From NCBI GenBank assembly GCA_002497295.1, contig DANO01000017.1, forward strand, positions 1,176 through 12,874: 11,699 nt of DNA, given 5' to 3'. Below the pieces are notes generated by a model, which worked only from the letters and a program-made list of their open reading frames with translations, ran no database searches and was not told where the DNA came from. Numbering within the stretch: position 1 is the first letter of the stretch; the number at the start of each line of letters is the position of its first letter. Source of the DNA: Euryarchaeota archaeon UBA171. GTDB lineage: Archaea; Thermoplasmatota; Poseidoniia; Poseidoniales; Thalassarchaeaceae. Both the position numbers and the translations under genes were made by a program. Shown here in pieces: positions 7,220 to 11,699 of the stretch.

Positions 7220-7858
7220 TCATTCTTTCTCAGAAGGAGTGTAATGAGCCGGTTCGACAATCAAAACTGTGCCTACAACAGCCTTGACGTTCACGGTTTC
7301 CTCATTCGGAATCAGAGATCCGTCGGCAGACTTTGCATCGTACTGCCTAAGGGATCCTTTGATGCTGACACTGACTTGTCCGGTTCCCCCTTTTGGTATC
7401 CTCAAATATACTGTTCCAATGGAGCCCACAGCATCGTCAATCTCGATGGTCCCCTCTGCCTGGAGAGCGATGAAGAACTGGAAGACTTTGCCTGTGGCAA
7501 ACATTGAGGCAGCGCCTGATGCGCCACCGACAATAACTGCGAGGAATTCAGGCCCGCCTGACTGCATGACAATAATTCCAGTCAACCCAAAGAACATCAT
7601 GAATGCCATCACACCTTGGAATGTCAGTGCCTTGAATGACGCATCTGCGCCCATCGCATCGATGTCGATGCCAAAAACTCCCTCTGCCACATCCCCGATT
7701 CCGCCAAGCACTACAACCAGCACCAACCAGAGCAGAAACAGGACTCCCCCGATTAATGCTGAGATGCCGAACATCAGTTCCAAACCAGTTGCATCTAGCA
7801 GTCCGAAGATGAAGTCTATCATCGCAGCCATGCTATATCTCAGAAGGCGTCTCCCCAT
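7220..7858 (-). CDS. NfeD/YuaF-like membrane protein with C-terminal OB fold
   Basis: A 212-residue partner-type protein for flotillin. Hydrophobic helices lie at about 29-52, 82-99 and 104-121, separated by a loop containing GGIGDVAEG. Residues 138-202 look like the NfeD/YuaF OB-fold domain: GSIGTVYLRIPKGGTGQV near 145-162, then short beta strands ending VKAVVGTVLIVEP. This layout matches Bacillus YuaF and E. coli YqiJ, encoded beside the flotillins YuaG and YqiK. The stop codon overlaps an ATG in the flotillin frame as ATGA. The start is uncertain: ATG at 7858 has no Shine-Dalgarno sequence, and ATGs at 7831 or 7822 would remove 9 or 12 residues. An AAGGAG at 7883-7888 is too far from all of them (24 bases or more). 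Confidence 0.87.
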   Translation of the reverse strand: MGRRLLRYSMAAMIDFIFGLLDATGLELMFGISALIGGVLFLLWLVLVVVLGGIGDVAEGVFGIDIDAMGADASFKALTFQGVMAFMMFFGLTGIIVMQSGGPEFLAVIVGGASGAASMFATGKVFQFFIALQAEGTIEIDDAVGSIGTVYLRIPKGGTGQVSVSIKGSLRQYDAKSADGSLIPNEETVNVKAVVGTVLIVEPAHYTPSEKE

Positions 7859-7879
7859 AGTGCTATCGACGCTAGGAAT

Positions 7880-8137
7880 TCACTCCTTATTGACCCAAAT
7901 GCCGTACATCTGCTCTAACGCCATTATCGGACCTAGACTTAGTCCAGTGACCATTCCTGCAAATATTATCGATGTTCCGTGTGAGAACCAAGTCATTGAC
8001 ATGTAGTATGAAGACATGCACACGCCGATCAGGAGAAGCGGAATGGCAACCCTGCGTATGAATATGTAGTAACCACCGAGTCCATCGAACGCTGGGTTGT
8101 CCGTAGCACGGTCGATGAGTTCCGCTGCACGGGACAT
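7880..8137 (-). CDS. Small two-helix membrane protein, unknown family
   Basis: An 85-residue protein I cannot assign. A soluble N-terminus (residues 1-25, MSRAAELIDRATDNPAF...) is followed by a helix at about 28-50 with basic RR just before it, and a second, Gly/Met-rich helix at about 56-76. The ATG has a good ribosome binding site: GAGGGCGG at 8142-8149 overlaps the TGA of the previous gene and ends 4 bases before the start, so it is probably translated in step with that gene. It ends 21 bases before the NfeD-like gene. Its place directly ahead of NfeD-flotillin suggests a role in the same membrane assembly, which is inference from position only. Confidence 0.75.
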   Translation of the reverse strand: MSRAAELIDRATDNPAFDGLGGYYIFIRRVAIPLLLIGVCMSSYYMSMTWFSHGTSIIFAGMVTGLSLGPIMALEQMYGIWVNKE

Positions 8138-8147
8138 GTTGCCGCCC

Positions 8148-8582
8148 TCATGAGATGATCATGCCCAACACATTCATCGAGCCAAATACGATCAGTATTA
8201 TTGGCACTGCCCACCAGCCAGCCTTTCTGGTCAGAGTCCGATTATCAACCCTCTCTACAGCGCCATCTTCGTTCCTCTCTAGACGAGTTTTCTCTAGTTT
8301 CGAATAGGAGGTATCGAACTCTTTCTGATAACGCCCCACGGACGTTAGGAAGTATATTGCGAGCAATGCAGTAGTTGCGCCGCTAACTCCGAATAGCTCT
8401 CCGGCAAAATTGATGGCACTGTCTTCCAGATACTGCCAAAGCATCAACTGCGCTATTGCGAAAAGCCCCAGCAGTATGGAGTCGCTTCTGGCCATGCCCC
8501 TTACTACAGGGCTTTGCTCATCAAATGTTGTACGATATGCTACTTCTTCAGATGACTGGGTCTGCTGGGCCAAATGCCCCAC
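8148..8582 (-). CDS. Three-helix membrane protein, unknown family
   Basis: A 144-residue protein I cannot assign. After a polar N-terminus there are hydrophobic segments at about 35-50, 60-80 and 122-143. Between the second and third lies a charged, probably coiled or cytoplasmic loop (about 82-120, rich in Lys, Arg and Glu). The GTG at 8582 lies 43 bases inside the thioesterase gene and follows AGAGG by three bases. An ATG at 8495, after the thioesterase stop, would give 115 residues starting just before the first helix and is a fair alternative. The gene is 10 bases from the next small membrane protein, and together they form a pair of unassigned membrane proteins upstream of NfeD-flotillin. 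Confidence 0.7.
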   Translation of the reverse strand: MGHLAQQTQSSEEVAYRTTFDEQSPVVRGMARSDSILLGLFAIAQLMLWQYLEDSAINFAGELFGVSGATTALLAIYFLTSVGRYQKEFDTSYSKLEKTRLERNEDGAVERVDNRTLTRKAGWWAVPIILIVFGSMNVLGMIIS

Positions 8583-8965
8583 GTGCCTCTTGCCTTCGCG
8601 ATGACTGAGCCTTCTTGATCGGATATCTCGCCCTCGACGTGGGCTATTCCTCGACCCCTGCGCAAGACCCTGGCTTCACAGTTCAATCTCGTACCAACAC
8701 GTGCTGCCTCGATATATGAGATATCCAGCTGAACGGTAGCGCACCACTCTTCCTTGGAAAGAGCGGCTACCGTAGCGCCCCCCATTGCTGTATCAAGGAG
8801 AGTGGCATGGAGGCCCCCGTGGGCAACGCCGCCCTTGTTGAGGTGTGCATCCGCCACATCTACGTACACAGCACAGCGACCGTCCCCCATCATCTCGAGC
8901 TCGATTCCCATCGACCTCTGCAATGGTCCAAGATGCGGGTATGAACGAGATCCGTCTGACGACAT
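8540..8965 (-). CDS. PaaI-type hotdog-fold acyl-CoA thioesterase
   Basis: Hydrolyses an acyl- or aryl-CoA thioester; cytoplasmic, normally a tetramer. With the ATG at 8965 it has 141 residues, the usual size. The active-site segment HLNKGGVAHGGLHATLLDTAMGG contains the conserved HGG, and Asp in LLDTAMG fits the catalytic acid position in the PaaI subfamily. The later strands (ATVQLDISYIEAARVG, then GRGIAHVEGEI and VIAKARGTW) complete the fold. The open frame continues back to a TTG at 9031 within the exporter gene, but the ATG is preferred: it is preceded by GAAGGT and gives the normal N-terminal length. Substrate cannot be told from sequence. It lies 38 bases after the ABC exporter gene and overlaps the next membrane-protein gene if that one starts at 8582. 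Confidence 0.88.
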   Translation of the reverse strand: MSSDGSRSYPHLGPLQRSMGIELEMMGDGRCAVYVDVADAHLNKGGVAHGGLHATLLDTAMGGATVAALSKEEWCATVQLDISYIEAARVGTRLNCEARVLRRGRGIAHVEGEISDQEGSVIAKARGTWGIWPSRPSHLKK

Positions 8966-8968
8966 ATG

Positions 8969-8974
8969 ACCTTC
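8969..8974 (-). promoter_or_regulatory. Probable ribosome binding site of the thioesterase gene
   Basis: GAAGGT on the minus strand, three bases before the ATG at 8965. It is short but is the only purine-rich match near a start in this frame and supports 8965 over the TTG at 9031. Confidence 0.4.
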
Positions 8975-9003
8975 GAAGACATTGCATGGCTTGAGTTTGG
9001 CCC

Positions 9004-10779
9004 TTATGCCTGTCCTGTTTGAACATCCCAAAGTCTGCTGTAGAGTCCCTTCGCCTGTACAAGCTGTTCATGGGATCCTATCTCGGATATCACCCCTCCA
9101 TCGAGAACTGCTATTCTGTCGGCATTCCTGATGGTTGAGAGCCTGTGTGCTATGATAATGGTAGTTCTATCCTTGGATAGAATCTCTACGGAGCGCTGTA
9201 AAGCCGCTTCCGTCTCATTGTCGACATTGCTTGTGGCCTCATCGAGGACGAGTATTGGTGCATCTTTGAGCACAGCCCTTGCAATGGCGATACGTTGTCG
9301 CTGTCCTCCTGAAAGTCGATGGCCATCTTCCCCGATTTCTGTATCCCACCCCTGGGGTAAAGCCTGAATGAAGTCAATGGCCTCGGCCACGGTGGCCGCC
9401 TTCAATATCTCATCATCATCCGCATTGGGTCTCCCGTAGAGGATGTTATCCTTCACCGAACCCGGGAAAAGAGTCGTATTCTGAGAGACAAGGGCGATGG
9501 ATCCACGTAGACAATTGAGGGTCAGGACCTTGACATCGTGACCATCCAGAAACACTCCCCCAGATACAGGGTCGTGCAAACGCATCATGAGGCTCATCAT
9601 AGTGGTTTTTCCAGCCCCGGTGGAGCCGACTATCCCAATCGACTCGCCTGGTTGCACCGAGAGGTTGAGGTCGTCATATATCGGACTGCGACCAGGATAT
9701 GCGAAGGTAACTTCGCGGTATTCTATCTCTCCAGAAACGTTCTCGATCTCAACATCCCCCTCTACGATTCCGATTTCTGTATCGAGCAGATCAAGAACTC
9801 GCGTTGTAGAAGCCATTGCACGCTGATAGAGGTCGAAAGTCTGGCCCAAACGGGTCAAGGGCCATAGTAAACGCTGAGTGATGAACACGATTACGCTATA
9901 TGCGCCAATCGAAAGTGCGCCATCCAATGCCATCCACCCCCCTACAAGCATATTTGCGGTGAAAGCAAAGAGAATTGCCATTCGGATCAATGGTACGAAG
10001 GAGGCTGAGAGTCGTATGGCAGACTTGTTGGCCTCCCTATATGTTTCAGAAGCCATCCTTACACGTTCGACCTCTCGATCTTCAGCAGTGAATGATTTGA
10101 TCGTGGTTATTCCGCTCAAATTATTGTTGAGCAACGCATTTAGATCTGCTACTTCTTCCCTAACGAGAGTGTATCTATCGCCGATTCGCCTTTGGAAAGC
10201 AAATGAGCCTATGACAATAATAGGCACGGGAATTACAGCCAATATTGCTACCTCGGGTGCTATTGCAAACATTATACCGCCGACTACCACTACAGTAGTA
10301 GCCACCTGAAGGAGATCTGTTGCGCCCTGATCCAAGAATCTCTCAAGTTGGTTCACATCATCATTCATGATTGCCATGAGTCCTCCAGTCGTCTGTTCTG
10401 AAAACCACCTCATCTCAAGATCTTGTATGTGCGAATAGGCAGACATCCTGAGTTCGTGTTGGGCAGTTTGGGCGAGATTTCGCCACAAGACCGCATAAAA
10501 ATACTCGAATAGCGATTCAAGCACCCATATTATCACCGTCAATGCGACTAAAATTAGGAACTGGTCACGAGGGTCCGTCCAACCCATATTTCCAAGGAAT
10601 GACTCTTCCCGGAGAGCTACAACATCTACAGCCATGCCTATCAGCACGGGAGGAGCTAGGTCCCAGAACTTGTTCAGAATGGAACATATCGAAGCGAGGA
10701 TGATGGTTCCCCTGTGCTCACTTAGATGGGAAATCAACCTCTTTAGAGGATGTCGCTTACTTTCCGAGTTATTTTCCAT
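9004..10779 (-). CDS. ABCB-type ABC exporter, fused permease and ATPase
   Basis: A 591-residue half-transporter of the MsbA/LmrA type, expected to work as a dimer exporting lipids, drugs or peptides. Residues 1-340 are the six-helix type 1 exporter membrane domain, including the coupling-region motif NNNLSGITTIKSFTAE (218-233). Residues 350-591 are the ATPase: Walker A GSTGAGKTT at 385-393, Q-loop Gln433 in SQNTTLF, signature LSGGQ at 489-493, Walker B ILVLDE ending at Glu514, and H-loop His545 in AHRLS. All catalytic residues are intact. The ATG at 10779 follows AGGA by ten bases and is 36 bases from the preceding gene. Substrate is not predictable; the adjacent beta-rich protein and thioesterase are neighbours, not evidence for one. 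Confidence 0.95.
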   Translation of the reverse strand: MENNSESKRHPLKRLISHLSEHRGTIILASICSILNKFWDLAPPVLIGMAVDVVALREESFLGNMGWTDPRDQFLILVALTVIIWVLESLFEYFYAVLWRNLAQTAQHELRMSAYSHIQDLEMRWFSEQTTGGLMAIMNDDVNQLERFLDQGATDLLQVATTVVVVGGIMFAIAPEVAILAVIPVPIIVIGSFAFQRRIGDRYTLVREEVADLNALLNNNLSGITTIKSFTAEDREVERVRMASETYREANKSAIRLSASFVPLIRMAILFAFTANMLVGGWMALDGALSIGAYSVIVFITQRLLWPLTRLGQTFDLYQRAMASTTRVLDLLDTEIGIVEGDVEIENVSGEIEYREVTFAYPGRSPIYDDLNLSVQPGESIGIVGSTGAGKTTMMSLMMRLHDPVSGGVFLDGHDVKVLTLNCLRGSIALVSQNTTLFPGSVKDNILYGRPNADDDEILKAATVAEAIDFIQALPQGWDTEIGEDGHRLSGGQRQRIAIARAVLKDAPILVLDEATSNVDNETEAALQRSVEILSKDRTTIIIAHRLSTIRNADRIAVLDGGVISEIGSHEQLVQAKGLYSRLWDVQTGQA

Positions 10780-10815
10780 GAGAATACGTTCCTAACCGTC
10801 TTGAGCGATTGACGC

Positions 10816-11699
10816 CTAATTGAAAGCAGTACCGGACCAGCCATCTGCCCAGATATCCCAAATTCCTGCACCGATGGTGCCCTCGGCATCTGTTCTCAGA
10901 GTGATTCGGTCTCCAGCAGACACCAATTGGTCCATATCCGCATCGTTCCAATCCAGGCTCCACCAATGACCTCTCTGGTCAGTGATATTTGCAGGGGTCT
11001 CGGAAATAACCGACGATGCTGCCGTAATCAGCGAATCTCCTTCAGTGTGAAGGCCGTGTATCTGAAGTTCTGATGGTTCCACTTCTAGAATGAATCCCGG
11101 GGGTACAACAGTTGTCCATTCAGTTGCATCCTGTAAGAGATACGGCTGTGAGGGGAACGTTAAACTCGTTGGGAGGCGTTCTATGCCCTGCTTTACATCG
11201 ATGGTGACGTCATCGCCCGTAGCTACATCTAATCGAAATGATCCCCCATCATTCACGTTATACATCTGCACCCCCATCAAGGAAGGTGGTTCGCCGATCA
11301 GCTCGAGGATTACATTTACCGTATCATCAGTGGCAGTTGCTATCTGTTGCAGGGATATCTCGTCAGCAGTTATTGTCCAGTCCATGCCTGAGAAAATAGA
11401 GGGGTCGAATCCGAACGGAGGGTATGTGCCCAGAGGGTCAGAAGCAGCTTGAAGTGCTAAAAGATGGAATGGGTCGACATGTTCAGGCTTGGCATCCCTG
11501 CCCTCGAACCATGCAGAGCCGACGCGTATGTTCGTTACATCCCCAGCAACAACCTCTTCAGTATCCATCTGAGTGCCTGCGAGACTGATTGCCATCCCAA
11601 TGGAAGATATCTGGAGTGAATCGTCCTTGGCCACATCCCATGATATCGACCCGGTCTGCCCATCCGTCGAAGAGTAGACCTCTGTAACGGTGGATACCC
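10816..11699 (-). CDS. Beta-rich, probably extracellular protein, partial (N-terminus beyond window)
   Basis: The frame is open to the right edge, giving 293 visible codons without a start; the GTG at 11634 is internal. I do not recognise a named domain. The protein is acidic, poor in Lys and rich in Asp, Thr, Ser and Trp, typical of cell-surface or secreted proteins. No transmembrane helix is visible in this part. The C-terminus (WWSLDWNDADMDQLVSAGD, then ITLRTDAEGTIGAGIWDIWADGW) recalls the tail of euryarchaeal type IV pilin-like proteins, where a D.D.D...S.GD segment precedes a final strand and a WA-containing end; this is a resemblance from memory, not a match I could test. A class III (pilin) or Sec signal peptide would lie outside the window. 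The ABC exporter gene begins 36 bases downstream. Confidence 0.72.
   Translation of the reverse strand, partial: VSTVTEVYSSTDGQTGSISWDVAKDDSLQISSIGMAISLAGTQMDTEEVVAGDVTNIRVGSAWFEGRDAKPEHVDPFHLLALQAASDPLGTYPPFGFDPSIFSGMDWTITADEISLQQIATATDDTVNVILELIGEPPSLMGVQMYNVNDGGSFRLDVATGDDVTIDVKQGIERLPTSLTFPSQPYLLQDATEWTTVVPPGFILEVEPSELQIHGLHTEGDSLITAASSVISETPANITDQRGHWWSLDWNDADMDQLVSAGDRITLRTDAEGTIGAGIWDIWADGWSGTAFN

Noticed and set aside
7158..7223. ATG at 7223 as the flotillin start
   Set aside because: The ATGA overlap is attractive, but it would bury the signal peptide 22 residues in; the ATG at 7157 has a better-placed GGAG.
7859..7882. In-frame TGA between the 85-residue protein and NfeD as a readthrough fusion
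   Set aside because: The frames do match, as also between the membrane gene and trm56, but there is no sign of recoding and one in three neighbours share a frame by chance.
7269..8006. 245-residue plus-strand open frame
   Set aside because: Antisense to the NfeD-like gene and the end of the small membrane gene; its Pro/Ser/Thr-rich, low-structure product is what reverse reading of hydrophobic codons yields.
1..11699. Mobile elements, tRNA or rRNA genes, defence systems
   Set aside because: No transposase, integrase, terminal repeats, cloverleaf or defence-family motif was seen; all genes look like ordinary chromosomal genes.

Overview
The window looks like chromosomal DNA from a euryarchaeon, most plausibly a marine planktonic Thermoplasmatota lineage such as Marine Group II (Poseidoniales). 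The domain call rests on a clear Trm56 (a tRNA 2'-O-methyltransferase typical of Archaea) at the left edge, a TraB-family protein with the archaeal-style C-terminal membrane domain, and several NTG starts and TATA-like boxes placed as for leaderless transcripts. The lineage call is an impression from overall gene content. I could not run any search.

Layout. Bases 1-1067 hold two minus-strand genes: a four-helix membrane protein of unknown function, then trm56, which runs off the left edge. A divergent intergenic stretch of about 53 bases separates them from the plus-strand pair folP (dihydropteroate synthase) and a TraB/PrgY-like membrane protein, which overlap by 8 bases. The TraB gene converges with a minus-strand DUF2061 gene and the two stop codons interlock at one TTAA.

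From 3128 to the right edge everything is on the minus strand, in tight order. In the direction of transcription: a beta-rich probably secreted protein (N-terminus beyond the window), an ABCB-type exporter half-transporter, a PaaI-type hotdog thioesterase, two small unassigned membrane proteins, an NfeD/YuaF-like membrane OB-fold protein, a flotillin, a YeiH/UPF0324 family transporter, an acetyl-CoA C-acetyltransferase, and DUF2061. Gaps run from about -40 to +40 bases, with overlaps at the NfeD/flotillin and flotillin/YeiH junctions.

How the genes work together. The best supported unit is the NfeD-flotillin pair, which parallels bacterial yuaF-yuaG (floT) and yqiJ-yqiK and is linked to membrane microdomains. 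The two small membrane proteins just upstream and the overlapping YeiH-like transporter downstream are candidate partners. The neighbouring thiolase makes acetoacetyl-CoA, the entry to mevalonate and so to archaeal isoprenoid lipids, but that link is only inference. No RNA genes, CRISPR arrays, insertion sequences or other mobile elements were seen, and no gene-free stretch longer than about 60 bases.
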